Shown here: piece by piece, positions 28,216 through 40,485 of the stretch
How positions within the stretch are numbered: the first letter of the stretch is position 1
Layout: each line of letters starts with the position of its first letter
Source of the DNA: Knoellia sp. Soil729
GTDB taxonomy: Bacteria; Actinomycetota; Actinomycetes; Actinomycetales; Dermatophilaceae
NCBI RefSeq assembly: GCF_001427985.1
Contig: NZ_LMSA01000001.1
Span: 945,164 to 1,009,163 of the forward strand
Length of the DNA stretch: 64,000 nt
Direction of reading: 5' to 3'
Translations under genes and position numbers: made by a program
The notes under the pieces: model-generated
The model's database searches: none
Told to the model about the DNA's origin: nothing
What the model saw: the letters and a program-made list of their open reading frames with translations, nothing else

Positions 28216-28917
28216 TCAGCGCCTGTTGAGGTAGCGCTGGAGTGCAGCCGTGGTCTTGGGACCCCAAGAGCCGTCCTGGGCGGACCCGACGATCCGCTGC
28301 AGCTTCTTGACGTCCGCCCCGCTGAGCTGACCGTTGACGGAACCACCGACCTTGCGCTCGAGCAGGCGGGTGTCGGCGCGACCGATCGAGGAGTTCACCG
28401 ACCCGCCGACCCACCGCTCGATCGCCGCGCGGGTCCTGGGGCCCTTCTGGCCGTCGACGACGAGCTTGGTCGTGCGCACCGCAGTGCGAGAGGCGACGGA
28501 GGGCGCCGCGGTCGCGACTCCCCCCACCGCTGCGCCGTTGGTGCGGGTCAGCCCAGCACGAACGCTGCACACCGGCCAGGCGCCGGGGCCCTGAACCTTG
28601 AGGACGTTCTGGGCGATGGTGATCTGCTGGGCCTTGGTCGCGCGGTTGGCCGTCGTCGCGTAGCGCTGGCCGCCGAAGGCCGCCCACGTCGAGTAGCTGA
28701 ACTGGAGGCCGCCGTAGTAGCCGTTGCCCGTGTTGATCGACCAGTTGCCGCCGCTCTCGCAGGCGGCGACGCGGTCCCACACCGTCCCGCTGGCAGAGGC
28801 GGGCTGGGCCATCGCGGTGGCTCCAGCGACGGTCGCCGCCGAGACGACGGCCACACCGGCCAGTCGACGACGAACGGGTGCGGACTTCGGGGCAGCATGC
28901 TTCGGGCTGTAGAACAT
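28216..28917 (-). CDS. Resuscitation-promoting-factor-like transglycosylase with peptidoglycan-binding repeats (copy 2)
   Basis: A 233-aa secreted protein with signal segment ([19 protein letters not shown], cleavage after ASA), Rpf domain [15 protein letters not shown] with catalytic Glu, and peptidoglycan-binding modules ([32 protein letters not shown]). The Rpf domain is almost identical to that of copy 1, while the middle differs by an insert rich in Ala/Val. [10 protein letters not shown] was chosen as the start. The pair likely arose by tandem duplication. Confidence 0.93.
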   Translation of the reverse strand: MFYSPKHAAPKSAPVRRRLAGVAVVSAATVAGATAMAQPASASGTVWDRVAACESGGNWSINTGNGYYGGLQFSYSTWAAFGGQRYATTANRATKAQQITIAQNVLKVQGPGAWPVCSVRAGLTRTNGAAVGGVATAAPSVASRTAVRTTKLVVDGQKGPRTRAAIERWVGGSVNSSIGRADTRLLERKVGGSVNGQLSGADVKKLQRIVGSAQDGSWGPKTTAALQRYLNRR

Positions 28918-29049
28918 CGGCGGGTCCTTGGGAGTGGGGGAAGGCCCGCAGGGGTTCGGGCCAAGCCTCGACCGTACAGACACCGCCGCAAGGTCACAAG
29001 ATGATCACGGAAATTCACCGACCCGTGAATGTTGGCGGAGAGCGAGGAG

Positions 29050-30500
29050 TCAGACCCGCACCCTGCGCCGCACCCGAGCGACCCGCCGGTCCCAGGGCGA
29101 GGCGATGATCTCGCCGAGGATCGCACCTGTGGCGATGGCGAGCAGCACGCCCGCGGCACCGAGAAGGGTGGCCACACCGGCCTGGAACGACAGCGTCCCG
29201 ATCTCCGTGGCGTTCTGGCCGACCAGCTCATAGAGGCCCCGGAAGATCGTGAGCCCAGGGAGCAGTCCGAAGCTCGCAGGCACGACGACGACCATGGCCG
29301 GGGCTCCGAGGCGCAGCGCAACCAGGCGGCCGACGAGGCCGAGGGCGACGGCTGCGAGACCTGTCGCCGTCACCGCACCGACGTCGAAGAGCCGGGTCAG
29401 CACGGCATACACACCACTCGCGGCGACCGCCAGCAGGGCGGTCGGCAGCACCAGTCGGTGCCGGGTCTGCATCGTCACGGCTCCCGAGGCACCCACGATG
29501 AAGGCACCGAGGAGTGCGGCCCACCACTCCGCTTGGCTCATGCGGAGGTCAAGCACGGACGGGGAGATGAAGCTGAAGGAGAGTGCGTCCGTGAGCTTGA
29601 TCGTCGCGCCCAGCGCCACCGCGACTCCGATGATGAGGCCGGTGAGTGAGACCGTCACCGCCAGGAGCCGGCCGGCGCCCGTCACGGCGTAGCCGGAGAT
29701 GACGTCCTCGACGGCGGAGGCCATCGTCCGCCCCGGCAGGAGGGCCACGATCCCACCGGCAACGATGAAGGCAAAGTCCCTGCCCCCCAACGGGATCCAC
29801 CCTTGGGCCCCCAGCGCGTAGGCGGCCCAGGCCAGTGAGGTGGCGACGAAGGCGCTCACCGCGTTCGAGTAGAAGTCGGGCAGATGCATCGGATGGACGG
29901 CCCGCTCGACGGCTGACACCGCCAGCACGACGAGCACGGTGACACCGGCGGTGAACAGCGTGGATCCGATCATCACGGCAACGGCTGCCGCAAGCACGGA
30001 GGTCGCGGCGGTCACGGCCCAGTCGGGCCAGATGCGCCGCACCCTCTTGATGTCCCTGAGCTGCTCGGCGGCCTCGGGGAGCTCGACGTGACCACTGACG
30101 AGGGCATCGACGAGCTCATGGACCGCGACAAGCCGGGCGTAGTCGTGCCGCGACGACCGCACCACCCGCAGCTCGGTCACGGCATGCACGGCGTCGACGT
30201 GGGCGTGCACGAGGAGGGACTGGAGCGTGATGTCGATCTCGACGTCGTTGAGCCCGGCAGCAGCACACACCGCAGCGACCGACCCCTCGACCTGAGGCGC
30301 ACCGGCGCCGCAGCGCAGCATGAGCTCACCGAGGCGGACGGCGAGGTCGAGCGCCTCCCGCACCCGGGCCTCCTCGGCCGCCTCGATGGCGACCCGGGCG
30401 TTGCGGTAGGGCGTGCGCCGCAGGAGGTCGACCAGTGGCATGGGCTCGGTCGGTGGGCCACCCTCGAGGCGCCAGGCCCGGCGGCGTCGGTCCTTCTCGC

Positions 30501-30504
<4 letters not shown>
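29050..30504 (-). CDS. Threonine/serine exporter family protein (ThrE-like)
   Basis: A 484-aa protein with an N-terminal soluble ThrE domain (VRLGELMLRCGAGAPQVEGSV, VDAVHAVTELRVVRSSRHDY in parts) and about ten hydrophobic segments in two blocks. ThrE exports threonine and serine by proton antiport in corynebacteria. The GTG at 30504 overlaps the upstream kinase stop (GTGA), so the two are translationally coupled; longer upstream frames would lie inside the kinase. Link to the kinase suggests regulation, by inference. Confidence 0.85.
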
Positions 30505-32243
<1,739 letters not shown>

Positions 32244-32562
32244 GGCCCCCACGGTATGCCGTGAGGCTGGGCGCCGCCGGTCCGAACCACCGTGGGTGGC
32301 GCGATTCCTGTGCGGCTGGTGTGACTGGTGGGTCCCACGTCCCAGTGAGGACCATGCGGGTCGGGGCCTCTGCGACGGGTCGCACCCCCTGGAGCCACCG
32401 ACCCCTCACGCAGGCCCCGACCGCTGCCCCGACGCGAGTGAGGGTAGAGCCGCTTGTCGACGGAGCAACGGTTGCCGGTGAGCGGCCCCGGGGCCGGGTG
32501 GGCAACCAGGTCTCACCAGGTGTCGACGCCGTTGCGACGAGGCACTGCAGGAGGTCGGGCGA
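32244..32562. other. Gap upstream of the kinase gene
   Basis: About 320 bp without a credible gene. It contains the kinase TACCGT hexamer and a CGGCATAC octamer; no hairpin stands out. Confidence 0.5.
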
Positions 32563-32991
32563 CTACTGCTGGATGTAGGCAGTCAGCTGGTCGCGCTCCG
32601 CCTGGAGGTCGGTCATCCGGTGCTTGACCACGTCACCGATGCTGACGATCGCGCGCAGCTGACCGTCGACGACGACCGGCACGTGACGGAAGCGGTTCTC
32701 CGTCATCGTGTGCTCGAGCTCCGCGAGCTCGTCCTCGGGGCGACAGGTCTGCACCTCGCTCGTCATGATCGACGACACCGGCTGGTCGAGCACGGCGGCA
32801 CCGACCTTCTGGAGGTGGCGGACGATGTCACGCTCACTGACGATGCCATCGACGCTCCGCCCGTCGTCGCTCACCACGACAGCGCCGATGCGATGCTCGG
32901 ACAGCAGGTCGAGGAGGGCGGTGACACTGGCGTCGGAGCGCACCGTGATGACGGTGTCTCCCTTGCGCTTCACGACATCGGAGATCCTCAT
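32563..32991 (-). CDS. CBS-domain protein
   Basis: A 142-aa protein made of two CBS motifs: MRISDVVKRKGDTVITVRSDASVTAL with GIVSERDIVRHL, and VSSIMTSEVQTCRPED with RHVPVVVDGQLRAIVSIGDVVKHR (partly quoted). Paired CBS motifs bind adenosyl nucleotides and sense energy state; free-standing forms are common in actinobacteria. TACCGT precedes the ATG by 6 nt (leaderless). No partner enzyme is adjacent. Confidence 0.92.
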   Translation of the reverse strand: MRISDVVKRKGDTVITVRSDASVTALLDLLSEHRIGAVVVSDDGRSVDGIVSERDIVRHLQKVGAAVLDQPVSSIMTSEVQTCRPEDELAELEHTMTENRFRHVPVVVDGQLRAIVSIGDVVKHRMTDLQAERDQLTAYIQQ

Positions 32992-33203
32992 GCACTGACG
33001 GTAGTGCTCCGCGCAGAACCGCGCCAGACTTCGGCGCCTTGGCCCGAAAAGCCCACGCGCCGCGGACGGCGCGGCCCGCAGCGTGACAGGAGCGGACGGC
33101 ATACGGCATGCTGGACGAACCGTGCACACCGATGTGTGCGGGATTTTCCCTTTACAACGGATCGTCCGGCACGTTCCTGCCGGTGAAGGAAGGCAAAGAC
33201 GCC

Positions 33204-34310
33204 ATGGCAACTGTCAAGTTCGACGAGTCCACCCGGATCTACCCCGGCAACGACAGCCCCTCGGTCGACCGACTGAACATCGATGTCCAGGACGGCGAGT
33301 TCCTCGTCCTCGTCGGTCCCTCGGGCAGCGGCAAGTCGACCGCACTACGCATGCTGGCTGGCCTCGAAGAGGTCAACGGCGGCAAGATCTGGATCGGTGA
33401 CCGCGACGTCACCAACCTGTCCCCCAAGGACCGCGACGTCGCCATGGTCTTCCAGAACTACGCGCTCTACCCGCACATGTCCGTCGCCGACAACATGGGC
33501 TTCGCGCTCAAGATCGCCGGTGTCGACAAGGCCGAGATCCGCAAGCGCGTCGAGGAGGCCGCCAAGATCCTCGACCTCGAGCCCTACCTCGAGCGCAAGC
33601 CCAAGGCCCTCTCGGGTGGTCAGCGCCAGCGCGTGGCCATGGGACGCGCGATCGTCCGTTCGCCCCAGGTGTTCCTCATGGACGAGCCGCTGTCCAACCT
33701 CGACGCCAAGCTCCGTGTCCAGACTCGCACCCAGATCGCTTCTCTCCAGAGGCGACTGGGCGTCACCACGGTCTACGTCACTCACGACCAGGTCGAGGCC
33801 ATGACCATGGGTGACCGCATCGCGGTGCTCAAGGACGGCATCCTCCAGCAGGTCGCCACGCCCCGCGAGATGTACGACTCCCCGGCCAACGTCTTCGTCG
33901 CCGGCTTCATCGGCTCGCCCGCGATGAACCTCATCAGCGTCCCCGTCGCCGACGGCGGCGTGAAGTTCGGCTCGCACACCCTGGAGGTCCCGCGCGACTC
34001 CCTCAAGGGTGCCGGGTCCAACGCGATCGTCGGGGTCCGCCCCGAGGACGTCGAGGTCACCACCGACGGCCAGGGCCTCGAGATCACGGTCGACGTCGTC
34101 GAGGAGCTCGGCGCCGACGCCTACGTCTACGGCACCCCCAGCGACGAGTCGATCAGCCTCGAGGGCGGCGAGGACACCATCGCCAAGCCCTTCATCGCCC
34201 GGGTCGACGGACGCCGCGTCCCGCGCAAGGGCGACAAGATCTGGGTCCAGCCCAACGCGAGCCACATGCACGTGTTCAACGCCGAGTCCGGTGCCCGCCT
34301 GAGCAGCTGA
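33204..34310 (+). CDS. Sugar ABC transporter ATPase, UgpC/MalK/MsmK type
   Basis: A 368-aa ATPase with Walker [27 protein letters not shown], Walker B VFLMDEPLSNLDA and H-loop VTHDQ, followed by a C-terminal TOBE/OB regulatory domain (IGVRPEDVE-type sequence VGVRPEDVEV). This type often serves several carbohydrate uptake systems as a shared ATPase. No permease or binding protein is adjacent, which fits a multitask ATPase. Start MATVKFDEST was set by the conserved N-terminus and a GAAGG upstream. Confidence 0.93.
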   Translation: MATVKFDESTRIYPGNDSPSVDRLNIDVQDGEFLVLVGPSGSGKSTALRMLAGLEEVNGGKIWIGDRDVTNLSPKDRDVAMVFQNYALYPHMSVADNMGFALKIAGVDKAEIRKRVEEAAKILDLEPYLERKPKALSGGQRQRVAMGRAIVRSPQVFLMDEPLSNLDAKLRVQTRTQIASLQRRLGVTTVYVTHDQVEAMTMGDRIAVLKDGILQQVATPREMYDSPANVFVAGFIGSPAMNLISVPVADGGVKFGSHTLEVPRDSLKGAGSNAIVGVRPEDVEVTTDGQGLEITVDVVEELGADAYVYGTPSDESISLEGGEDTIAKPFIARVDGRRVPRKGDKIWVQPNASHMHVFNAESGARLSS

Positions 34311-34331
34311 CCCACCACCTCTCAACCCCCG

Positions 34332-34371
34332 GGGGTGCCAAGAGCGCTGTATGCCGCGCACTTGGCACCCC
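34332..34371. terminator. Terminator after the UgpC-type ATPase
   Basis: GGGGTGCCAAG and CTTGGCACCCC make an 11-bp stem. The loop contains a GTATGCCG octamer. Confidence 0.75.
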
Positions 34372-34417
34372 TGAGTCGTTCCTTCTGAGTTTTCAGTTCT
34401 CCACGACGGAGGTGCCG

Positions 34418-35671
34418 ATGGCCCTGCAGATCACCACCGCCCGGCCCGACCCCGCCCTGCTCGACCTGCCGTGGTCCACACCCCTCGAGGACTGGCCCGA
34501 GCACCACCTGGCTGCGCTCCCCCGCGGTATCTCGCGCCACGTCGTGCGCTTCGTCAGGCTCTCCGGCCGCGTGCTGGCGGTCAAGGAGATCAAGGAGGAC
34601 ATCGCCCGTCGCGAGTACGAGATGCTCCGCAACCTGCGCCGCCTCGACCAGCCGAGCGTCGAGCCGTTCGGCATCGTCAGCGGGCGGATCGACGCGGATG
34701 GCAACCCCCTCGACGCCTGCCTGCTCACCCGCCACCTCAAGTTCTCGCTGCCGTACCGGGCACTGTTCTCGCAGGGCCTGCGCCCCGGCACGGAGACCCG
34801 CCTCATCGACGCCCTCGCCGTGCTGCTCGTGCGGCTGCACCTCATGGGCTTCTTCTGGGGTGACGTCTCGCTCTCCAACACCCTGTTCCGCCGGGACGCC
34901 GGCAGCTTCGCGGCCTACCTTGTCGACGCCGAGACGGGCGAGCTCTTCGCCAGGCTGAGCGACGGCCAGCGCGCCCACGACCTCGACATCGCGCGGGTCA
35001 ACATCGCCGGCGAGCTCATGGACCTGCAGGCCGGTGAGCTCCTCGACGAGGACGTCGACCCGGTCGCCATCTCCAACCGCATCGTCACCCGCTACGAGGA
35101 GCTGTGGGTCGAGCTCACCGTGACTGAGGAGTTCGACACGGGCGAGCGCTGGCGGGTCGAGGAGCGCATCCGCCGCCTCAACTCGCTCGGTTTCGACGTC
35201 GACGAGCTGGCCATCACGACCGACATCGACGGCACCACCATCAGCATCCAGCCCAAGGTCGTCGACGCCGGGCACCACTCGCGACGGCTCCTGCGGCTCA
35301 CGGGCCTCGACGTCGGTGAGAACCAGGCCCGCCGCCTGCTCAACGACCTCGACAGCTATCGAGCCGGCATGGACCGCCAGAACGACGACGAGGAGCTCGT
35401 CGCCCACGACTGGCTCACCCGCATCTACGAGCCGATCACCCGGCGCGTCCCCCGCGAGCTGTCCGGCAAGCTCGAGCCGGCCGAGCTCTTCCACGAGGTG
35501 CTCGAGCACCGCTGGTACATGGCCGAGCGCGAGCAGCACGACGTGGCGATCGAGCGCGCCATCGAGGACTACGTCGCGTCAATCCTGCCGAGCAAGCCCG
35601 ACGAGGTGTCGGTCGTGGGTGTCGACACGGTCGAGATGCCGGTCATCGCCGACGTTCCCAGACGCCCCTAG
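34418..35671 (+). CDS. DUF4032 protein, kinase-fold
   Basis: A 417-aa cytosolic protein of DUF4032, with an N-terminal lipopolysaccharide-kinase-like domain: VLAVKEIKEDIARREYEML (Lys-Glu), LHLMGFFWGDVSLSNTLF (catalytic-loop-like Asp and Asn) and YLVDAETGEL (DxE). The C-terminal half is the conserved DUF4032 block (DWLTRIYEPI, ELFHEVLEHRWYM). A phosphotransferase role is inferred from the fold. GGAGG is 6 nt before the ATG at 34418. Confidence 0.85.
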   Translation: MALQITTARPDPALLDLPWSTPLEDWPEHHLAALPRGISRHVVRFVRLSGRVLAVKEIKEDIARREYEMLRNLRRLDQPSVEPFGIVSGRIDADGNPLDACLLTRHLKFSLPYRALFSQGLRPGTETRLIDALAVLLVRLHLMGFFWGDVSLSNTLFRRDAGSFAAYLVDAETGELFARLSDGQRAHDLDIARVNIAGELMDLQAGELLDEDVDPVAISNRIVTRYEELWVELTVTEEFDTGERWRVEERIRRLNSLGFDVDELAITTDIDGTTISIQPKVVDAGHHSRRLLRLTGLDVGENQARRLLNDLDSYRAGMDRQNDDEELVAHDWLTRIYEPITRRVPRELSGKLEPAELFHEVLEHRWYMAEREQHDVAIERAIEDYVASILPSKPDEVSVVGVDTVEMPVIADVPRRP

Positions 35672-35711
35672 GATCGGGGCGTCCGAGCACGCACTTCGCA
35701 GGGGAACCCAC

Positions 35712-36341
35712 ATGTCGCAGTCGCACGACCCGTCCCAACTGCCGCCGCAGGACCCGTATGCCGGTGGCGCACCTTCCTCCTACCAGGCAGCGCCGCAGGT
35801 GAACCCCTACGGGGTAGCCGGCCAGGCGTTCCCGGGGTCCAAGGCCTACGTCGAGCAGTACTTCGGCCCCGTGGCTGGTTTCGGCAGCCGCGCCGCGGCT
35901 CTGATCATCGACACCCTCCTGACGCTCATCGGCGTCGTGCCCATGGTCATCGGCATCGTGATGTTCGTGCTGGGTGCTCCGGAGACCGACGAGATGGGCT
36001 ACAGCGTCGACGGCACGAGCAACGGTGGGCAGATGGCGCTCGGCGGCCTGCTCGTCGTCCTCGGCATCCTGCTGATGATCGGCATCCAGGTCTGGAACCG
36101 CATCTTCAGGATGGGACGCACCGGCCAGAGCGTGGGCAAGAAGGCCATGGGTCTCAAGCTCATCAACGAGCAGACCGGTCAGCCGATCGGGGCCATCCAG
36201 TCGTTCCTGCGCGAGCTCCTTGGGGGCCTCATCAACCAGATCGTCTACCTCAGCTACCTGTGGATGCTGTGGGACGACAACAAGCAGACCCTCGCCGACA
36301 AGATCGTCCACTCCACCGTCATCAAGGTCCCCAAGCCCTGA
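35712..36341 (+). CDS. RDD-family membrane protein
   Basis: A 209-aa protein with a Pro/Gln-rich cytoplasmic N-terminus (about 1-45) and an RDD domain from FGSRAAALIIDTLLTLIG, through three or four hydrophobic segments, with GRTGQSVGKKAMGLKLI before the last segments. RDD proteins are of diffuse function, including possible ion transport. It follows the DUF4032 gene by 40 bp. The start follows GCAGGGGAACC. Confidence 0.88.
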   Translation: MSQSHDPSQLPPQDPYAGGAPSSYQAAPQVNPYGVAGQAFPGSKAYVEQYFGPVAGFGSRAAALIIDTLLTLIGVVPMVIGIVMFVLGAPETDEMGYSVDGTSNGGQMALGGLLVVLGILLMIGIQVWNRIFRMGRTGQSVGKKAMGLKLINEQTGQPIGAIQSFLRELLGGLINQIVYLSYLWMLWDDNKQTLADKIVHSTVIKVPKP

Positions 36342-36351
36342 CGACGCCCCG

Positions 36352-36410
36352 TCGAGAGTAGAAGAAGTCCCGCCTCTGCTCCTCGAAGGCGGGACTTCTT
36401 CTACTCTCGA
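36352..36410. terminator. Strong bidirectional terminator, 23-bp stem
   Basis: Perfect 23-bp arms TCGAGAGTAGAAGAAGTCCC plus GCC and its complement, 13-nt loop, between the RDD gene and a convergent minus-strand gene. Confidence 0.85.
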
Positions 36411-36480
36411 CTGCTCGGAGGTGACCATGGCGAGGCTGCGGCTCATGCCGCGGACGACGTCATGCTTCGCGAGGGCGGAC

Positions 36481-36864
36481 TCAGCTGATGATGCCTCGCC
36501 GCAAGTTCCACCTCTGCGCACTCCGGTACGCGTCGAACATCCCCCAGATCCAGATGGCTGGCGCTGTGAGGAATCCGATGAGGACGAGCATGAGCAGGAA
36601 ACTGAAGCAGTAGGCGAGGAACATCACGATCCCCTTGCCTGTGTCGCCATTCATCAGCTGCCCCAGGCCCGGGATGAAGAAGGACCCGAGGAGTGAGATG
36701 GCCGGGTTCTTCGGCGCCACGGTCACTGCGACACCTCCGCCATATGGGGTGCGCGCAGGCACCACCGCATTGGACGTCATTGACTGATGCTCGGTCCACT
36801 CGGTCCCGGACCAGTAGCGCTGTGTGCCGTCAGCTTGTGCGTACCACCCTGCTGGTGCGCTCAT
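36481..36864 (-). CDS. DUF2510 / TM2-like membrane protein
   Basis: A 127-aa protein. The N-terminus has the DUF2510 motif PAGWYAQADGTQRYWSGTEW, and the second half resembles a TM2 pair of membrane segments (SLLGSFFIPGLGQLMNGDTGKG then LLMLVLIGFLTAPAIWIWG) with a short DAYRSAQ tail. Both modules are widespread in actinobacteria with unknown roles. GGGGAGG lies before the ATG. Confidence 0.88.
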   Translation of the reverse strand: MSAPAGWYAQADGTQRYWSGTEWTEHQSMTSNAVVPARTPYGGGVAVTVAPKNPAISLLGSFFIPGLGQLMNGDTGKGIVMFLAYCFSFLLMLVLIGFLTAPAIWIWGMFDAYRSAQRWNLRRGIIS

Positions 36865-36965
36865 CCCGGCCTCCCCTCAATGTTGACAGGGCTCACCCTA
36901 GGGCCAGTCAGTTGCGGCTGCAGGCGAACCATGAAGGCGAGGGATGAAATCCCCACACTGCTCCC

Positions 36966-37421
36966 TCAGGCGGGCGAGAGCCAGGTCCACCCGGGAATGT
37001 TGCGCGCGACCCAGAACGCCATGATCAACCAGAACATGCCGTAGAGCATCCATGCCGGCGCGGCGGTCATCCGCTGCTCGCCGCGCCACTGGCGCCGGGT
37101 CCAGCGCATGAAGCCCAGCACCATGACGACGAAGGCCACGACGGTGAGCGGGTTGCGCTGCAGTGCCTCGACGACGTGCCCCTCGCTGAGGGCGTGGGTC
37201 GCACGCAACGTCCCGCACCCGGGGCAGAACGTCCCCGTGATGGCCAGCCACGGGCAGGTCGGGTAGTTGCCCGCCTGGTTGGGGTCAAGGACGTGCGCCA
37301 CGAGGACGAAGCCGGCGGCTGCAGCTGCTGTGGTGGCCGGCCACCACAGCCGGCGCCCCCGCCCGACCGACGTGTCGGTGAGCGGGGACGTCGGGAACTG
37401 CGTGAAGGACGTCGGGATCAC
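36966..37421 (-). CDS. DUF2752 membrane protein
   Basis: A 151-aa membrane protein with the DUF2752 signature CPWLAITGTFCPGCGTLRATHAL and three or four hydrophobic segments. The conserved CPxC-G Cys pair could bind metal. It overlaps the proline-rich protein gene upstream by 4 bp (ATGA), so the two are coupled. The role is unknown. Confidence 0.88.
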   Translation of the reverse strand: MIPTSFTQFPTSPLTDTSVGRGRRLWWPATTAAAAAGFVLVAHVLDPNQAGNYPTCPWLAITGTFCPGCGTLRATHALSEGHVVEALQRNPLTVVAFVVMVLGFMRWTRRQWRGEQRMTAAPAWMLYGMFWLIMAFWVARNIPGWTWLSPA

Positions 37422-37879
37422 ATACCCGTCGAGGACGTGCCGCCGGAGAAGGCGCCAGCGGCGAAGCCGATGATGATGGCAATGACGCCCAGGACGAGCG
37501 CGGCGATCGCGAACTTCTTGGCCTTGTCCGCTGCCGCCACTGCGCCGGCCTGGTCACCGGCGTTCCACTTGCCGTTGACCTGCGCCGCGAAGACGACAGC
37601 CGGGATGCCGACCGGCCAGCAGCACAGGAGGCTGACGATCGCGAGGATCAGGTTGTTGCTGGGGGGCGGACCGGCGGGCGGACCGCCATAGCCACCACCC
37701 ATGGGCGGCGGAGGGGCACCGTAGGCGCCACCGTCATACCCACCACCGCCGGGCGGCGGGGGCGGGGGCGGGGTCGAGCCACCGTAGCCGCCTCCACCGG
37801 GCGGGGGCGGCGGCGGCGTCGAGCCACCGTAGCTGCCATCTCCGGGAGGCGGCGGCGGGGTGTTTCCGTAGTCCGTCAT
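37418..37879 (-). CDS. CD225/dispanin-like protein with proline-rich N-terminus
   Basis: A 153-aa protein. Residues 1-75 are repeats of the form STPPPPPPGGGGYGG; the rest has two membrane segments with the CD225/dispanin pattern (LAIVSLLCCWPVGIPAVVFAAQVNGKWNAGD in part, then KKFAIAALVLGVIAIIIG). This group is usual beside DUF2752 genes in actinobacteria. The repeats may serve protein contacts at the membrane. It is the first gene of the pair. Confidence 0.85.
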   Translation of the reverse strand: MTDYGNTPPPPPGDGSYGGSTPPPPPPGGGGYGGSTPPPPPPPGGGGYDGGAYGAPPPPMGGGYGGPPAGPPPSNNLILAIVSLLCCWPVGIPAVVFAAQVNGKWNAGDQAGAVAAADKAKKFAIAALVLGVIAIIIGFAAGAFSGGTSSTGM

Positions 37880-38029
37880 GGGTGTGTGTCCCTCTCACTT
37901 CGCGTCATCAGGGTGTGAAGCCCCCTGGCCGGGTTGCCGGCTGGCGCAATCGTGGCACAGGTCACGGGCGGGCGACCGGAGACTCACGGGCAGGCGTGAC
38001 AACCCGCCGCCGGCCCCACGAGCCCCTGA

Positions 38030-38980
38030 TCAGGCACGACGTCGACGACGCGCCACCTCGTAGAGCGTGACTCCGGCCGCGATGCCGGCGTTGAGCGACT
38101 CGACCGCCGACGACATCGGCACCGACACGATCTGGTCGCAGGTCTCGCGCACCAGGCGCGACAGGCCCTTGCCCTCGGAACCGACGACGATGACGATCGG
38201 CTCGTTGGCCAGCTCGAGGTCGGGCAGCTCGACGTCGCCTTCCATGTCCAGGCCGATGACGAAGAACCCGGCCTTGCGGTAGTCCTCGAGGGTGCGCGTG
38301 AGGTTGGTGCACTGCGCCACGGGAATGCGGGCAGCCGCACCCGCAGAGGTCTTCCACGCCGAGGCGGTCATGCCGACGGAGCGACGAGCAGGCACGACGA
38401 CGCCGTGGCCACCGAATGCCGCCACGGACCGCACGATCGCACCGAGGTTGCGCGGGTCGGTGATGCCGTCGAGGGCGACGACGAGCGGGATGCCGGGCAG
38501 CTCGGGGTCGATGAGGTCGTTGGGGTGGGCGTACTCGTAGGGCGGAACCTGCAGGGCAAGGCCCTGGTGGACCGCACCATCGGTGATCCGGTCGAGCTCA
38601 CCGCGCGGTGTCTCGAGGATCGGCAGGCTGCGCTCGGTCGCGATCTTGAGGGCCTCGCGCACCCTGTCGTCGCTGTCGATGCGCCCCGCGACATACATCG
38701 TCGTCACGGGGACGTCGTTGCGCAGCGCCTCGAGCACCGAGTTGCGCCCGGCGACGACCTCGCTGGAGGCCTTGGCCTTGCGGCCACCACTCGGACGGCC
38801 GCCGGAGCGGCGCTCCGCACCCTTCGCGTCCTTGTGGGCCTTGTGGTACGAGCGGTCTTCCGCGCGGGGGGTCGGCCCCTTGCCCTCGAGACCTCGGCGG
38901 CGCTGGCCTCCGGACCCGACGGTCGGCGCCTTCTTGCTGCCCTTGCGAACGGCTCCACGTCGCTGGCTGTTGCCTGCCAC
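38030..38980 (-). CDS. rlmB: 23S rRNA (guanosine-2'-O)-methyltransferase RlmB
   Basis: A 316-aa SPOUT-class TrmH-family methyltransferase with an extended basic N-terminus (about 95 residues), a substrate-binding domain ([14 protein letters not shown]) and the knotted catalytic domain: [41 protein letters not shown] and IPMS-like [19 protein letters not shown]. It methylates G2251 of 23S rRNA. It lies 2 bp after cysS, the standard actinobacterial pairing. Confidence 0.95.
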   Translation of the reverse strand: MAGNSQRRGAVRKGSKKAPTVGSGGQRRRGLEGKGPTPRAEDRSYHKAHKDAKGAERRSGGRPSGGRKAKASSEVVAGRNSVLEALRNDVPVTTMYVAGRIDSDDRVREALKIATERSLPILETPRGELDRITDGAVHQGLALQVPPYEYAHPNDLIDPELPGIPLVVALDGITDPRNLGAIVRSVAAFGGHGVVVPARRSVGMTASAWKTSAGAAARIPVAQCTNLTRTLEDYRKAGFFVIGLDMEGDVELPDLELANEPIVIVVGSEGKGLSRLVRETCDQIVSVPMSSAVESLNAGIAAGVTLYEVARRRRRA

Positions 38981-38982
38981 GG

Positions 38983-40416
38983 CTACTCTCCTCGTCCACG
39001 GGTCAGCGACCAGCGGGCGCCGGTCGAAGTGTCCTCGATCGTGATGCCTGCCGCGACGAGCTGGTCGCGGATGGCGTCGGATGTCGCATAGTCACGCGCC
39101 GAGCGGGCGGCGGTGCGCGCCGCGAGGCGGTCGGCCACGAGCGCCTCAAGCGCCGACAGCGCGTCGCTCGTCGAGCTGTCCGCGCCCGACCACGAGGGGT
39201 CGAGCGGGTTGACTCCCAGGACATCGGTCATGGCGATGACGAGGGCTGCGAGGTCGCGCGCCACGTCGTTGTCGCCCTCGTCGAGCGCAGTGTTGCCCTG
39301 GGTGACGGTGTCGTGGACGACCGCGAGCGCACCGGACACCCCCAGGTCGTCGTCCATCGCCTCGACGAAGTCGCCGGGCAGCGTCTCGTCACCGGTCGGC
39401 GCCACGGCCCCGTCGGGACCGAGCGCGCGCCGCAGGAAGCCCTCGATGCGGTCGACCGCAGCCTCGGCCTCGGCGAGCGAGCCCTCGTGGAACTCGATCA
39501 TCGACCGGTAGTGCGCGGCGGTCAGGTAGTAGCGGACGGCCAGGGGACGGGCCTTCTTGGTGATCTCCTGCACGAGCAGGCTGTTGCCCAGCGACTTGCT
39601 CATCTTCTCGCCGCTGATGGTCACCCAGGCGTTGTGCATCCACATCGACGTGAACGGCAGCCCGGCAGCGCGCGACTGGGCCTGTTCGTTCTCGTGGTGC
39701 GGGAAGCGCAGGTCGACACCGCCTCCGTGGATGTCGAAGGCGTCACCGAGGTACTTGCGTGCCATCGCGGAGCACTCCAGGTGCCAGCCGGGACGACCCC
39801 GCCCCCACGGTGTCGGCCAGCTCGCGCTCTCGGGCTCGTCGGCCTTGTGGCCCTTCCAGAGCGCGAAGTCGCGCGGGTCGCGCTTACCGCGCGGGTCCGC
39901 GTCCTCCGCGGCGGCCATGTCGTCGATCTTCTGGTGGGTCACCTCGCCGTATGCCGGCCACGAGCGGACGTCGAAGTAGACGTCACCCGAGCCGTCCTCG
40001 GCTGCGTAGGCGTGGCCGCGGTCGATGAGCAGTCCGATGAGCTCGACCATCTCGGGGATGTGCCCCATGGCGCGGGGCTCGTAGGTCGGCGGGAGGACAC
40101 CGAGCAGCGCCAGGGCCTCGGAGGTCGCGACCTCGTTGCGGTAGGACAGCGCGAACCAGTCCTCGCCGGACTCGGCGGACTTGCGCAGGATCTTGTCGTC
40201 CAGGTCGGTGACGTTGCGCACCAGCGTCACGTCGTAGCCGTGGCCCCTCTCGAGCCAGCGCCGCAGCACGTCGAACGCGACGGCGAAGCGGACGTGGCCG
40301 ATGTGCGGAGGAGCTTGCGTGGTGAGCCCGCAGATGTAGATCCCGACCCGGCCGTCGTGCAGCGGGACGAAGTCACGCAGTTCGCGCGACTGGGAGTCGA
40401 ACAGTCTGAGAGTCAC
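38983..40416 (-). CDS. cysS: Cysteinyl-tRNA synthetase
   Basis: A 477-aa class I synthetase charging tRNA-Cys. The HIGH motif is PHIGHVR and KMSKS is [10 protein letters not shown]; zinc ligands include YICGLT, the ECSAMA Cys and HHENE. A GTG at 40416 begins VTLRLFDSQ, the usual N-terminus; TACCCT is 7 nt upstream, suggesting a leaderless message. The paralogue MshC of mycothiol synthesis is excluded by the full C-terminal anticodon-binding domain. Confidence 0.95.
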   Translation of the reverse strand: MTLRLFDSQSRELRDFVPLHDGRVGIYICGLTTQAPPHIGHVRFAVAFDVLRRWLERGHGYDVTLVRNVTDLDDKILRKSAESGEDWFALSYRNEVATSEALALLGVLPPTYEPRAMGHIPEMVELIGLLIDRGHAYAAEDGSGDVYFDVRSWPAYGEVTHQKIDDMAAAEDADPRGKRDPRDFALWKGHKADEPESASWPTPWGRGRPGWHLECSAMARKYLGDAFDIHGGGVDLRFPHHENEQAQSRAAGLPFTSMWMHNAWVTISGEKMSKSLGNSLLVQEITKKARPLAVRYYLTAAHYRSMIEFHEGSLAEAEAAVDRIEGFLRRALGPDGAVAPTGDETLPGDFVEAMDDDLGVSGALAVVHDTVTQGNTALDEGDNDVARDLAALVIAMTDVLGVNPLDPSWSGADSSTSDALSALEALVADRLAARTAARSARDYATSDAIRDQLVAAGITIEDTSTGARWSLTRGRGE

Positions 40417-40485
40417 CCGCACAAGGGTACCGGCGCATGCCGCCACCCCTCGACCACCAAGGAACCTCGAGCGCAGGCGCGGGCC